Assembly: GCF_007556595.1 (NCBI RefSeq)
Contig: NZ_VJNB01000005.1
Coordinates: forward strand, 62,001 to 126,000
Direction of reading: 5' to 3'
From: Tepidimonas alkaliphilus
GTDB lineage: Bacteria > Pseudomonadota > Gammaproteobacteria > Burkholderiales > Burkholderiaceae_C
DNA length: 64,000 nucleotides
The first letter of the stretch is position 1. Every line of letters starts with the position of its first letter. Positions 7,584 through 16,814 of the stretch are shown one piece after another. The notes beneath the pieces are model-generated. The model did no database searches. It worked only from the letters and a program-made list of their open reading frames with translations, and had not been told where the DNA came from. The translations under genes and the position numbers were made by a program.

Positions 7584-8372
7584 ATGACCACCGCCCCTTC
7601 CCTCGACGAGCTGGACTGCACCTTGGACGGCCCCGTCGCGATCGTGCGGCTGCGCCGGCCGGCCAAGCGCAACGCGCTCTCCGACGGCCTGATCCTGGCC
7701 CTGCGGCAGACCTTCGACCAGCTGCCTGCCGAGGCGCGCGCGGCCGTGATCTGCGGCGAAGGCGAGCATTTCTGCGCCGGGCTGGATCTGGCGGAGCTGC
7801 GCGAGCGCGACGCGGTGGAGGGCCTGCACCACTCGCGGCTGTGGCACGCCGCCTTCGACGCCATCGAGCGTGGACGCGTGCCGGTGGTGGCGGCGCTGCA
7901 CGGTGCGGTGGTCGGCGGCGGGCTGGAGCTGGCCAGCGCCTGCCACGTGCGCGTGGCCGACGACAGCGCCTACTTCGCGCTGCCGGAGGGCACGCGCGGC
8001 ATCTTCGTTGGCGGCAGCGGTGCGGTGCGCATCCCGCGCCTGATCGGCGTGGCGCGCATGATGGACATGATGCTGACCGGCCGCGTGCTCGGCGCCGACG
8101 AGGCCGAGCGCGCCGGGCTGGTGCAGTACCGCGTGCCGGCCGGCCAGGCGCTGGCCAAGGCACTGGAGCTGGCGCGGCGCATCGCCGCCAACGCGCCGAT
8201 GACCAACTACGCGCTGATGCACGCGCTGCCGCGCATCGCCGAGCAGGCCAGCGACCACGGGCTGTTCACCGAGGCGCTGATCTCCGCGATCGCCCAGGCC
8301 GCCCCCGAGGCCAAGGCGCGCCTGCGCGACTTTCTGGAGGGGCGCGCCGCCAAGGTGCGCCCGGGCGGCTGA
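7584..8372 (+). CDS. Enoyl-CoA hydratase/isomerase family protein
   Basis: Crotonase-fold enzyme, 262 residues, expected to hydrate the side-chain double bond of an aryl-acrylyl-CoA. The N-terminus reads VAIVRLRRPAKRNALSDGL. The first oxyanion-hole segment is GEGEHFCAGLDLAELRER near residue 60, and the second is GAVVGGGLELASACHVRVAD near 105. The catalytic region contains LPEGTRGIFVGGSGAVRIPRLIG, where an acidic residue sits in the position used by hydratases. It starts at the ATG at 7584 with no visible ribosome site, so translation may be weak or leaderless. It is 56 bases ahead of the CoA ligase and probably the first gene of the operon. A hydratase-lyase (vanillin-forming) activity cannot be excluded. 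Confidence 0.88.
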   Translation: MTTAPSLDELDCTLDGPVAIVRLRRPAKRNALSDGLILALRQTFDQLPAEARAAVICGEGEHFCAGLDLAELRERDAVEGLHHSRLWHAAFDAIERGRVPVVAALHGAVVGGGLELASACHVRVADDSAYFALPEGTRGIFVGGSGAVRIPRLIGVARMMDMMLTGRVLGADEAERAGLVQYRVPAGQALAKALELARRIAANAPMTNYALMHALPRIAEQASDHGLFTEALISAIAQAAPEAKARLRDFLEGRAAKVRPGG

Positions 8373-8428
8373 CCCAGGCGGGCACCGCCCGCCCCTCATC
8401 TGACGAGAACCACGAGGGCCGAGGAGAC

Positions 8429-10363
8429 ATGAATCGCGAACCGCACCTTCCCCCCGAGGTGGCGCAGGCGCCGTTTCGCCCGCTGCGCTTCGGCGTGACA
8501 CGCGTGCACGTGCGTGACGGCCCCGCCGGGGTGCACTACCTGCGCGCCGAGCAGGCCTTGCAACCCTACCCGGCGCGCATGACCGACCGGCTGCGCCATT
8601 GGGCGCACGAGCGTGGGCAGCGCACGCTGTTCGCGCGCCGGCGCCGCCACGTTGCGGCCGACGGCACGGTGACGCTCACCGACTGGGAACACGTCACCTG
8701 GGCCCAGGCCTGGGCCACGGCGCGCGCGCTGGCGCAGGCGCTGCTGCAGCGCGATCTGTCGGCCGAACGCCCGGTACTGATCCTGAGCGAGAACAGCCTG
8801 GAGCATGCGCTGCTGGCGCTGGGCTGCATGGTGGCCGGCGTGCCGTGGGCGCCGGTCTCGCCCGCCTACTCGCTGCTGAGCAGCGATTTCGCCAAGCTGC
8901 GCCACGTGTGGGTGACGCTGACGCCGGGCCTGGTGTTCGCGCAGGATGCGCGCTACGCGCGCGCCATCGGGGCGGTGGTGCCGCCCCAGGTGGAGGTGGT
9001 GCTGGCCGAGGGCGCCCTGCCCGACCGCGCGGTGACGCCGTACGCGGCGCTGGCGGCCACCGAGCCGACCGCGGCGGTGGAGGCCGCCATCGAGGCCACC
9101 GGGCCGGACACCATCGTCAAGTTTCTCTTCACCAGCGGCTCGACCAAGGCGCCCAAGGCCGTCATCAACACGCACCGCATGTGGTGCGCCAACCAGCAGC
9201 AGATGACGCAGTCGATGCCGGTGCTGGCCGAGGAGGATCTGGTGCTGGTCGACTGGCTGCCGTGGAACCACACCTTCGGCGGCAACCACAACGTCGGCAT
9301 GGTGCTCTACCACGGCGGCACGCTCTACCTCGACGACGGCAAGCCCACCCCGGCGCTGATCGGCGAGACGCTGCGCAACCTGCGCGAGATCGCGCCGACC
9401 GTGTATTTCAACGTGCCGGTGGGCTTCGAGGCGATCGCGCAGGCGATGCAGACCGACGCGGCGCTGCGGCGCACGCTGCTGTCGCGCGTGCGCATGTTCT
9501 TCTACGCCGGCGCGTCGCTGGCCCAGCCGGTATGGGACAGCCTCTACGCCAGCGCGGTGCGCGAGCTCGGCTTGCGCATCCCGATGACCTCGGGCCTGGG
9601 CATGACCGAGACCGCGCCGTTTGCGCTGTTCGTCACCAGCCCCGAGGTGCGCGCCGGCGACCTGGGCCTGCCGACGCCGGGGCTGGAGATCAAGCTGGTC
9701 GACGTCGACGGCAAGACCGAGGTGCGCTACCGCGGCCCCAACGTCACGCCCGGCTACTGGCGCAACCCCGAGGAGACCGCCGCCGCCTTCGACGAGGAAG
9801 GCTTCTTCCGCTCGGGCGACGCGGTGCGCTGGATCGACGAGACCGACGTGCACCGCGGCCTGCGCTTCGACGGCCGCATCGCCGAGGACTTCAAGCTCGC
9901 CACCGGCACCTTCGTCAGCGTCGGCCCGTTGCGCGCACGCCTGATCGCGGCCGGCGCGCCCTACGTGCAGGACGCGGTGATCACGGGTCTGAACCGCCAT
10001 GAGGTCGGCGCCCTGGTCTTCCCGACGCCGCGCGTGCGCGAGCTGTGCCCGCTGCCGCCCGAGGCCTCGCTGCACGAGGTGGTGGAGCATCCGGCGGTGC
10101 TGGCGCACTTCCAGCGCGTAGTCGACGAGCTAGCGCGGCAGGCCACCGGCAGCGCCAACCGCATCGCCCGGCTGGTGCTGCTGGCCGACCCGCCGAGCCT
10201 CGACCGTGGCGAGATCACCGACAAGGGCTCGATCAACCAGCGCGCGGTGCTCACGCACCGGGCCGACACGGTGGACAAACTCTACGAGGATGCGCTGCAC
10301 CCCATCGTCAAGCCCACGGTCCAGCCCCCGACCGACACCCTTTCCACGAGGACCTTGCCATGA
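8429..10363 (+). CDS. fcs: Feruloyl-CoA synthase (hydroxycinnamate-CoA ligase)
   Basis: Adenylate-forming ligase that activates ferulate, p-coumarate or caffeate with ATP and CoA. 644 residues, the longer feruloyl-CoA synthase type. The ATG at 8429 follows GAGGAGAC. The P-loop FLFTSGSTKAPKAVINTHRM near residue 232 is characteristic of this subfamily, followed by LPWNHTFGGNHN, MTSGLGMTETAPF and the DIT-like segment FRSGDAVRWID. The C-terminal LARQATGSANRIARLVLL and the final ITDKGSINQRAVL lysine region are in place. The stop overlaps the start of the thiolase gene (ATGA). With the neighbouring hydratase, dehydrogenase, thiolase and thioesterase it fits a CoA-dependent beta-oxidation route for phenylpropanoids. 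Confidence 0.92.
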   Translation: MNREPHLPPEVAQAPFRPLRFGVTRVHVRDGPAGVHYLRAEQALQPYPARMTDRLRHWAHERGQRTLFARRRRHVAADGTVTLTDWEHVTWAQAWATARALAQALLQRDLSAERPVLILSENSLEHALLALGCMVAGVPWAPVSPAYSLLSSDFAKLRHVWVTLTPGLVFAQDARYARAIGAVVPPQVEVVLAEGALPDRAVTPYAALAATEPTAAVEAAIEATGPDTIVKFLFTSGSTKAPKAVINTHRMWCANQQQMTQSMPVLAEEDLVLVDWLPWNHTFGGNHNVGMVLYHGGTLYLDDGKPTPALIGETLRNLREIAPTVYFNVPVGFEAIAQAMQTDAALRRTLLSRVRMFFYAGASLAQPVWDSLYASAVRELGLRIPMTSGLGMTETAPFALFVTSPEVRAGDLGLPTPGLEIKLVDVDGKTEVRYRGPNVTPGYWRNPEETAAAFDEEGFFRSGDAVRWIDETDVHRGLRFDGRIAEDFKLATGTFVSVGPLRARLIAAGAPYVQDAVITGLNRHEVGALVFPTPRVRELCPLPPEASLHEVVEHPAVLAHFQRVVDELARQATGSANRIARLVLLADPPSLDRGEITDKGSINQRAVLTHRADTVDKLYEDALHPIVKPTVQPPTDTLSTRTLP

Positions 10364-11643
10364 CCGACCCCCTGCGCCAGCCGCGCGGCCTGTTCAACCG
10401 GTTCGAAGACTGCTGGATCCTGGACGGCGCGCGCACGCCGATGGTGGACTACTGCGGTGCCTTCGGTGCGATCTCCCCCACCGACCTGGGCATCCACGCC
10501 GCGCGCGCGGCGCTGCGCCGCGCCGGCGTCGCGCCGGAGGCCGTCGGCGCCGTGCTGGCCGGCAACATGGCCCCCGGCGACAGCTTCCAGTACATGCTGC
10601 CGCGCCACGTCGGCCTGTACGCCGGCGTGCCGATCGACGTGCCGGCGCTGATGGTGCAGCGCATCTGCGGCACCGGCTTCGAGCTGTTCCGCCAGGCCGG
10701 GCTGCATCTGCGCGACGGCGTCGAGGTGGCGCTGGTGACGGGCACCGAGAGCATGACGCGCAACCCCATCGCCGCTTTCGAGCACCGCACCGGCTTCAAG
10801 CTCGGGGCGCCGGTCCGGTTCGAGGACTTCATGTGGGAGGCGCTGAAGGACCCGGCCGCCGGCGTCGACATGATCGGCACCGCCGAGAACCTGGCGCGCC
10901 GCTACGGCATCACCCGCGCCGAGGTGGACGCCTGGGCGGCGCGTTCGTTCGAGCGGGCGCTGGCGGCGCAGGCCAGTGGCTTTCTGGCCGGCGAGATCGA
11001 GCCCGTCACCCCCACCACCTTCGAGCGCGAGGGCTACGCGCCGCGCGCGCTGCGCCTGCCGCCGAAGGTGGAGCGCGTGGAGGCCGACACCCACCCGCGC
11101 CCCTCGCCGCCGGAGGCGCTGGCGCGCCTGCGCCCGGTGCACGCCGGGGGCGTGCAGACGGCCGGCAACAGCTCGGCGCTGGTGGATGGGGCCGCGGCCG
11201 CGGTCGTGGCGGGCGGCGCGTTCGCGCGCGACTGGCGCGCGCGCACCGGACGCTCGCCGCTGGCGCGCGTGGTGGCCGCGGCGGTGGTCGGCGTGCCGCC
11301 GGAGATCATGGGCATCGGCCCGGCGCCGGCGATCCGCCTGCTGCTGCAGCGCGCGGGGCTGACGCTGGAGGCCATCGACCGCTTCGAGATCAACGAGGCG
11401 CAGGGCGCGCAGGTGCTGGCGGTGGTGCGCGAACTGGGGCTGGACGAGGCGCGCCTGAACGTGCATGGCGGGGCCATTGCACTGGGGCATCCGCTGGCGG
11501 CCACCGGCGTGCGGCTGACGCTGACCTGCGCGCGCGCGCTGCGCGCCTGCGGCGGGCGCTGGGGCGTGGCCTCGGCCTGCATCGGCGGCGGTCAGGGCAT
11601 CGCGCTGCTGCTGGAAAACCCCGACGCCGAGACCGCCGTCTGA
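10360..11643 (+). CDS. Thiolase family protein (acetyl-CoA acetyltransferase-like)
   Basis: Cleaves a 3-ketoacyl-CoA with CoA; here probably an aryl-beta-ketopropionyl-CoA giving an aroyl-CoA and acetyl-CoA. 427 residues, starting at the ATG overlapping the ligase stop. The nucleophilic cysteine is C103 in MVQRICGTGFELF. The catalytic base region is GGAIALGHPLAATG (H377) and the second cysteine is C407 in SACIGGGQG. The oxyanion NEAF block reads NEAQ (EINEAQGAQVLA), a variation from biosynthetic thiolases that may reflect the bulky aryl substrate. Translational coupling with the ligase supports a shared pathway. The exact substrate is inferred. Confidence 0.9.
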   Translation: MTDPLRQPRGLFNRFEDCWILDGARTPMVDYCGAFGAISPTDLGIHAARAALRRAGVAPEAVGAVLAGNMAPGDSFQYMLPRHVGLYAGVPIDVPALMVQRICGTGFELFRQAGLHLRDGVEVALVTGTESMTRNPIAAFEHRTGFKLGAPVRFEDFMWEALKDPAAGVDMIGTAENLARRYGITRAEVDAWAARSFERALAAQASGFLAGEIEPVTPTTFEREGYAPRALRLPPKVERVEADTHPRPSPPEALARLRPVHAGGVQTAGNSSALVDGAAAAVVAGGAFARDWRARTGRSPLARVVAAAVVGVPPEIMGIGPAPAIRLLLQRAGLTLEAIDRFEINEAQGAQVLAVVRELGLDEARLNVHGGAIALGHPLAATGVRLTLTCARALRACGGRWGVASACIGGGQGIALLLENPDAETAV

Positions 11644-11699
11644 TCCACAACCCCTACCCCAACACCGGGCCACTTCCCGAGGCCCGCAAGGAGACCCCG

Positions 11700-12485
11700 A
11701 TGCAGATCAAAGGACAAACCGCCCTGGTCACCGGCGCCGGCTCCGGCCTCGGCGAAGCCACGGCGCGCGAGCTGGCCACGCGTGGCGCACGCGTGGCCGT
11801 CATCGACCTCAACGGCGAGGCCGCCGCGCGCGTCGCCGCCGACTTGAACGCCAGGCATGGCGCCGGCACGGCGCTGGCGCTGGCTGCCGACGTGGCCAGC
11901 GCCGACGGCCTGCGCGACGCCTTTGCCCAGGCCGCCGCCGCGCTCGGCCCGGCGCGCATCCTGATGCACGTGGCCGGCATCGGCACCGCGCGGCGCATCG
12001 TCGGCAAGGACGGCCAGCCCGCACCGCTGGAGGACTTCGAGCGCGTCGTGCGCGTCAACCTGATCGGCACCTACAACGCCGCGCGCCTGTTCGCCGCCGC
12101 CTGCGCCGCCCTGCCCCCGCTGGAGGGTGGCGAGCGTGGCGTGATGGTGTTCACCGCCTCCGTGGCGGCCTTCGACGGCCAGGTCGGCCAGCAGGCCTAC
12201 AGTGCCTCCAAGGGCGGCGTGGTCGGCATGACGCTGCCCATGGCGCGCGACCTGGCGCAGCATGGGATCCGGGTCTGCACCATCGCGCCCGGGCTGTTCG
12301 ACACGCCGCTGATGCGCACCCTGCCCGAGGCGGTGCAGCAGTCGCTGGCGGCCAGCATCCCGTTTCCGTCCCGGCTGGGCCGGCCACAGGAGTTTGCCGA
12401 TCTAGCCTGCCACATCGTCACCAACGGCCACCTCAACGGCGAGGTGGTCCGCCTGGACGGGGCGCTGCGCCTGCCCCCGCGCTGA
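11700..12485 (+). CDS. SDR-family 3-hydroxyacyl-CoA dehydrogenase
   Basis: Short-chain dehydrogenase of 261 residues resembling type II (HSD10-like) 3-hydroxyacyl-CoA dehydrogenases. It should oxidise the 3-hydroxy-aryl-propionyl-CoA made by the hydratase, using NAD+. Motifs: TGXXXGXG as [13 protein letters not shown] near residue 12; Asp after beta-2 (VAVIDLNGE), which favours NAD+; HVAGIG near 90; catalytic Ser in [23 protein letters not shown] with Tyr and Lys as YSASK near 165; and [13 protein letters not shown]. The ATG at 11700 follows AAGGAGACCCCG. It sits between thiolase and thioesterase in the same operon. Confidence 0.92.
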   Translation: MQIKGQTALVTGAGSGLGEATARELATRGARVAVIDLNGEAAARVAADLNARHGAGTALALAADVASADGLRDAFAQAAAALGPARILMHVAGIGTARRIVGKDGQPAPLEDFERVVRVNLIGTYNAARLFAAACAALPPLEGGERGVMVFTASVAAFDGQVGQQAYSASKGGVVGMTLPMARDLAQHGIRVCTIAPGLFDTPLMRTLPEAVQQSLAASIPFPSRLGRPQEFADLACHIVTNGHLNGEVVRLDGALRLPPR

Positions 12486-12501
12486 TCCCGACGGAAGCCC
12501 C

Positions 12502-12924
12502 ATGAGCAAGACCACGGTTTACGAGGTGGAGGTGATGTTCGGCGACTGCGATCCGGCCGGCATCGTCTTTTTTCCCAACTTCAGCAAGTGGATGGATGCG
12601 GCGTCGCTGCACTTCTTCGTGCAGTGCGGCGTGCCGCCCTGGCGCGAGCTGGTCAAGACGCGCGGCATCATCGGCACGCCGCTGCTGGAGATCCACACCC
12701 GCTTCCTCAAGCCCGCCACCTACGGCGAGCGCCTACAGGTGCACACGCGGGTGGAGGAATGGCGCGAGAAGGTCTTCATCCAGCATCACGTGGTGCGCCG
12801 CGGCGACGACGTACTGTGCGAGGGACGCGAGACGCGTGCCTTCTGCATCCGCCACCCGGACGACCCGGACCGCATCAAAGCGATCCCGATCCCCGCGGAC
12901 ATCCGCGCGCTGTGCGGAGGTTGA
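12502..12924 (+). CDS. 4-hydroxybenzoyl-CoA thioesterase-family protein
   Basis: Hot-dog fold acyl-CoA thioesterase, 140 residues. It is likely to release the free hydroxybenzoate or vanillate from the aroyl-CoA produced by the thiolase. The signature VMFGDCDPAGIVFFPNFSKWMDAAS near residue 12 contains the catalytic Asp in the DPAGIVFFPNF context used by 4HBT enzymes, followed by GTPLLEIHTRFLKPATYGE, the strand that lines the CoA site. It is encoded 16 bases after the dehydrogenase stop and 4 bases before the acyl-CoA dehydrogenase start, so it is cotranscribed. Substrate preference is inferred from context. Confidence 0.9.
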   Translation: MSKTTVYEVEVMFGDCDPAGIVFFPNFSKWMDAASLHFFVQCGVPPWRELVKTRGIIGTPLLEIHTRFLKPATYGERLQVHTRVEEWREKVFIQHHVVRRGDDVLCEGRETRAFCIRHPDDPDRIKAIPIPADIRALCGG

Positions 12925-12928
12925 GGCG

Positions 12929-14611
12929 ATGACGCAGCCCTATCGCCCCGACGCGGCGCTGTCCGCGCGCTGGCTGCTGGACGTGCTGGATGCCCCGGCC
13001 ACCTGGCGCGAGCTGCCGGCGCTGGCCGAACACGCCGACGCCGACCTCGCGCGCCAGGTGCTGGAGGAAGCCGCCACCTTCGTGCACGAGGTGGTGGCGC
13101 CGCTGAACCGCAGCGGTGACGAGATCGGTGCCCGCTGGCACGACGGCGCGGTGACGATGCCGCCGGGCTTTCGTGACGCCTACCAGGCGTTCTGGCGCGC
13201 CGGCTGGCCGGCGCTGTCGGCCCCCACAGCGCTGGGCGGCCAGGGCCTGCCGGTGGCGCTGGAGTTCGTGCTGTACGAATGGCTGAGCGCCGCCAACCAC
13301 GGCTGGACCATGGCGCCGGGCCTGCTGCACGGCGCGGTGGAGTGCCTGCGCCACCACGCCGGCCCCGCGCTGCAGGCGCGCTACCTGCCCAGGCTGGTCA
13401 GCGGCGAGTGGCTGGCCACCATGGCGCTGACCGAGCCGCACGCCGGCAGCGACCTGGGCCTGGTGCGCACGCGCGCCACGCCGGCGGGCGACGATGGTTA
13501 CCGGATCGAGGGGACGAAGATCTTCATCTCCGGCGGCGAGCACGACCTGACCGACAACATCGTGCACCTGGTGCTGGCACGGCTGCCCGAGGCCCCGCCG
13601 GGGCCGAAGGGCCTGAGCCTGCTTCTGGTACCGAAATGGCTGCCGGACGGCCGGCGCAACGCCATCGTCTGCGAGCGCATCGAGGTCAAGATGGGCCTGC
13701 ACGCCAGCCCCACCTGCGTGCTGCGCTTCGATGGCGCCGAGGGGTGGCTGGTCGGCGCACCGCACCAGGGGCTTGCGGCGATGTTCGTGATGATGAACGC
13801 GGCGCGGCTGCACGTGGCGCTGCAGGGCATCGGCCTGCTGGACGCCGCATGGCAGAAGGCGCACGCCTACGCGCACGAGCGGCGCCAGATGCGCGCGCCG
13901 CAGCGGCGCGACCCGACGCAGCCGGCCGACCCGATCATCGACCACCCGGCGGTGCGGCGGCTGCTGGACACGCAGCGCGCCTGGATCGACACCGGCCGGC
14001 TGCTGGCCTACCGCACGGCGCTGGCGCTGGACGTGGCCCACCACCACCCGGACGGCGCGCGCCGCCAGGCCGCGCAGCGCTGGTGCGCACTGATCACCCC
14101 AGTGCTGAAGGCCGCGTGGACCGAGCAGGCCTTTCACGGCGCCAGCGACTGCCTGCAGGTCTTCGGCGGCCACGGCTACGTACGCGAGTGGGGCATCGAG
14201 CAGATCGTGCGCGACGCGCGCGTGACGATGATCTACGAGGGCACCAACGAGATCCAGGCGCAGGATCTGCTGCTGCGCAAGACGCTGCCGGATGGCGGCG
14301 CAGCGCTGGCCGCGCTGTTGCGCGGGCTGCAGAACGACGGGCCCGCCGACGCCGCCTGGCACGCCGGCGCGCAGCGGCTGCACGCGCTGCTCGGCCGGCT
14401 GGCGGCGGCCGCCGAAGCGCAGCGAACGGCGTTGCTCCCCGTTGCAGGGGACTTCCTGCGCGCGGTGGCGCTGACGCTGATGGGCTGGGCGCGCGCGCGG
14501 CTGGGTCGGCACGATGCCGCATGGGACAGCGCGGTCGGCGCGGCCTTCGACCGCTGGGTCTGGCCGGAGCAGGCCTGGCGCTGCGAGATGGTCGAGCGCG
14601 CGCTCGGCTAG
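12929..14611 (+). CDS. Acyl-CoA dehydrogenase, long DmdC-like type
   Basis: FAD enzyme introducing an alpha-beta double bond into an acyl-CoA. 560 residues, longer than the 380-residue standard type. The ATG at 12929 follows GGAGG, which overlaps the end of the thioesterase gene. The flavin-binding segment is MALTEPHAGSDLGLVRTRA near residue 168, then IEGTKIFISGGEHDLTDN. The catalytic Glu lies in MIYEGTNEIQAQDLLLRKTL near residue 435. A C-terminal extension (about 100 residues, helical) matches DmdC-like or FadE-type enzymes. It might saturate-desaturate dihydroferulate or phenylpropionate side chains so that they enter the same pathway. The stop codon overlaps the convergent GATase stop as CTAG. 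Confidence 0.9.
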   Translation: MTQPYRPDAALSARWLLDVLDAPATWRELPALAEHADADLARQVLEEAATFVHEVVAPLNRSGDEIGARWHDGAVTMPPGFRDAYQAFWRAGWPALSAPTALGGQGLPVALEFVLYEWLSAANHGWTMAPGLLHGAVECLRHHAGPALQARYLPRLVSGEWLATMALTEPHAGSDLGLVRTRATPAGDDGYRIEGTKIFISGGEHDLTDNIVHLVLARLPEAPPGPKGLSLLLVPKWLPDGRRNAIVCERIEVKMGLHASPTCVLRFDGAEGWLVGAPHQGLAAMFVMMNAARLHVALQGIGLLDAAWQKAHAYAHERRQMRAPQRRDPTQPADPIIDHPAVRRLLDTQRAWIDTGRLLAYRTALALDVAHHHPDGARRQAAQRWCALITPVLKAAWTEQAFHGASDCLQVFGGHGYVREWGIEQIVRDARVTMIYEGTNEIQAQDLLLRKTLPDGGAALAALLRGLQNDGPADAAWHAGAQRLHALLGRLAAAAEAQRTALLPVAGDFLRAVALTLMGWARARLGRHDAAWDSAVGAAFDRWVWPEQAWRCEMVERALG

Positions 14612-15351
14612 GCCGCACGCCAGCGCCGCCGCCAGGCACCGTAGATGCGGTCGGCCAGGCGGTAGCTCGCCGCCTGGTGGGTGGCGGTGGCGGCGCGCAT
14701 CGCCGCCGGCGCCTGCACCGTCTGCGGGTGCGCGCCGACCGCGCCCGGGTACACCTCGCCGGGGCTGGCCAGCCAGCTCTCGATCTTCAGCGGCGTGATC
14801 TCGATGTGGAACTGCATGCCCAGATGCGGCCCGAGCGCAAACGCCTGCACCGCGCAGGCGTCCGACGCCGCGAGCACCGCCGAGCCCGACGGTAGCGCCA
14901 CCACGCCGTCGTAGTGCCACTGATAGACCACCGGGGCGGGCTCTTCGCCCAACCATTCGCGCGCCGCGGCGCTGCCGTCGTGCCGGATCGGCAGCCAGCC
15001 AATTTCCGGCTGCGGCAGGCGCTCGACCCGGCCCCCCAACGCACGCGCCATCAGCTGCGCGCCCAGGCAATGCCCCAACACCGGGATGCCGCGCGCGTCG
15101 GCCTCGCGGATCAGCGCCTCGGCGTGGCGCAGGCTGGCGCGCTCGTCGTTGGCGCTCCACTCCCCGCCCAGCACCGCCAGCGCCCGGTAGCCAGCCACCG
15201 AGTCCGGATACGCCTGTCCGGCCTCGGCGCAGAATACGTCCCAGCGCGCACCGACCGCATCCAGCCACGTGGCCAAGTAGCCGGGCGGATCCTCCAGCGT
15301 GTGCTGCAGCACCAGCACGTCGGGAAGCGGAACGGGGACGGCGGCGGACAT
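14608..15351 (-). CDS. Type 1 glutamine amidotransferase-like protein
   Basis: Class I GATase domain protein, 247 residues, related to GMP-synthase glutaminase subunits and gamma-glutamyl hydrolases. The nucleophile elbow is PVLGHCLGAQLMARALGG near residue 92, and the His-Glu pair is in LGMQFHIEITP near residue 180. No synthetase domain is attached. Family members of this stand-alone type are often of unknown function; some hydrolyse gamma-glutamyl amides. It is convergent with the acyl-CoA dehydrogenase (stops overlapping by four bases) and divergent from the MarR gene. Confidence 0.85.
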   Translation of the reverse strand: MSAAVPVPLPDVLVLQHTLEDPPGYLATWLDAVGARWDVFCAEAGQAYPDSVAGYRALAVLGGEWSANDERASLRHAEALIREADARGIPVLGHCLGAQLMARALGGRVERLPQPEIGWLPIRHDGSAAAREWLGEEPAPVVYQWHYDGVVALPSGSAVLAASDACAVQAFALGPHLGMQFHIEITPLKIESWLASPGEVYPGAVGAHPQTVQAPAAMRAATATHQAASYRLADRIYGAWRRRWRAA

Positions 15352-15453
15352 GGTGCGCCGATGCTAGCCTGTGCGGCACCGGGAAGGGAGCCATTGCGCC
15401 ACCACTGCGGCGGGCCACCGCGCCACGGCGCCGGTCCCCCGCCTTCGCGCACA

Positions 15454-15951
15454 ATGCGGGGCGTGAACGCCCGCTGCCCGCCCCGTGCTGCTTCCGGCGC
15501 CGCGCCGCCGGACACCTCGTTCCTCGAGTCCCTGATCGGCTACAACGCGCGCCGCGCCGCGCTGGCCATCATCGCCCGGGTGCTGCCGACCCTGCAGCCG
15601 CACGACCTGCGCGTGGTGGAGTTCTCGGTGCTGACGGTGATCGCGCACAACCCCGGCATCACCTCGCGTCAGGTGTGCGCGGCGCTGGACATCCTGCCGC
15701 CCAACCTGGTGGGACTGCTGCGCCGGCTGGAGCGGCGCGGCCTGGTGGAAAAGCGCGCCCACCCCGGCGACCGGCGCGCGCAGAGCCTCTACGTCACCGC
15801 GCTAGGCGCGCAGGTGCAGCGACAGGCCCAGGACGCGGTGGCCGCCGTCGAGACCGACGAGGCGACCCATCTGAGCGCCGCCGAGCGCGCCACCCTGATC
15901 GCGCTGCTGCGCCGCATCTATCAAGGCAACGGCGCCGGCACCACGCGCTGA
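15454..15951 (+). CDS. MarR-family transcriptional regulator
   Basis: Winged-helix dimeric regulator, 165 residues from the ATG at 15454; upstream frame extension lacks coding character. The DNA-binding core is VLTVIAHNPGITSRQVCAALDILPPNLVGLLRRLERRG, where the recognition helix is followed by the wing KRAHPGDRRAQSLYVTALG (DXRXXXLXLT-like). Flanking helices supply the dimer interface. MarR proteins near feruloyl-CoA synthase genes commonly repress them until a hydroxycinnamoyl-CoA binds, so it is a candidate repressor of the operon starting at 7584. The 3' end overlaps the convergent FAH-family gene by 31 bases. Confidence 0.9.
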   Translation: MRGVNARCPPRAASGAAPPDTSFLESLIGYNARRAALAIIARVLPTLQPHDLRVVEFSVLTVIAHNPGITSRQVCAALDILPPNLVGLLRRLERRGLVEKRAHPGDRRAQSLYVTALGAQVQRQAQDAVAAVETDEATHLSAAERATLIALLRRIYQGNGAGTTR

Positions 15952-16772
15952 CGCTGCCGCCCCAGCACGTCGCAGCCGAGCTCCATCACATCGCCGGCCT
16001 GCAGGAAGCGCGGCGGCTTGTGCCCCATGCCCACCCCCGGGGGCGTGCCGGTGAGGATCACGTCGCCGGGCAGCAGTCGCATGAAGCGGCTGAGGTAGGC
16101 GATCAGCGCGGCCACGCCGAACACCATCGTGCGCGTGCTACCGCGCTGGCACGGCTGGCCGTTGACGTCCAGCCACAGCTCCAGAGCCTGGGGATCGGGC
16201 ACCTCGTCGGCGGTGACGAGCCAGGGGCCCAGCGGACAGTGCGTCGGGTAGCTCTTGCCCTTGATCCACTGGCCGTCCATCTCCAGCTGATGCGCGCGCT
16301 CGGAAATGTCGTTGGCCAGGCAGTAGCCGGCCACGTGCGCCAGCGCGTCGGCCTCGGTCACGTGCCAAGCCGCGCGCCCGATCACCACCGCCAGCTCCAC
16401 CTCCCAGTCGAGCTTGACCGCCCCCGGCGGCAGCCAGACGTCGTCGTCGGGGCCGCAGACCGCCGCCGTGTGTTTGCTGAAAACAATCGGCTGGCGCGGC
16501 AGCGGCAGGCCGGCCTCGGCGGCGTGCTCGGCATCATTGAGACCGATGGCGATGACGTTGCCGATCTGCCCCACCGGCGGCCCCAGCCGCGCGGCCGGGT
16601 CCACCTCCGGCAGACGGGACGGATCCAGCCGCGCCAGCCGCGCCAGCGCGTCTGGCCCCAGCGTGTGCGGCGTCAAGTCCCCGACCACGCCAGAAAGATC
16701 ACGGCGCACCCCGCGGACATCGAGCAGGCCGGGACGCTCATCGCCCGGTGGGCCATAGCGAAAAAGTCTCAT
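15921..16772 (-). CDS. Fumarylacetoacetate hydrolase (FAH)-family protein
   Basis: Metal-dependent hydrolase or isomerase, 283 residues, of the FahD/HpcE type and not a true fumarylacetoacetase. The conserved core begins IGNVIAIGLNDAEHAAEAG near residue 68. Metal ligands are supplied by the segment LDWEVELAVVIGR (two Glu) and by AGYCLANDISERAHQ (Asp). TGTPPGVGMGHKPPRFLQAGD near the C-terminus is diagnostic. Possible reactions include 2-hydroxyhepta-2,4-diene-1,7-dioate isomerisation, acylpyruvate hydrolysis or oxaloacetate decarboxylation. The neighbours do not decide between these. It has its own short upstream region next to the heat-shock operon. Confidence 0.85.
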   Translation of the reverse strand: MRLFRYGPPGDERPGLLDVRGVRRDLSGVVGDLTPHTLGPDALARLARLDPSRLPEVDPAARLGPPVGQIGNVIAIGLNDAEHAAEAGLPLPRQPIVFSKHTAAVCGPDDDVWLPPGAVKLDWEVELAVVIGRAAWHVTEADALAHVAGYCLANDISERAHQLEMDGQWIKGKSYPTHCPLGPWLVTADEVPDPQALELWLDVNGQPCQRGSTRTMVFGVAALIAYLSRFMRLLPGDVILTGTPPGVGMGHKPPRFLQAGDVMELGCDVLGRQRQRVVPAPLP

Positions 16773-16814
16773 GGCGTCTCACCTGTCAACGCAGTCGCAT
16801 TGTGGCATGGCAGA

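Noticed and set aside
15921-16772. Second true fumarylacetoacetase
   Set aside because: At 283 residues and lacking the N-terminal SH3-like domain, it belongs to the broader FAH family and not to FahA.
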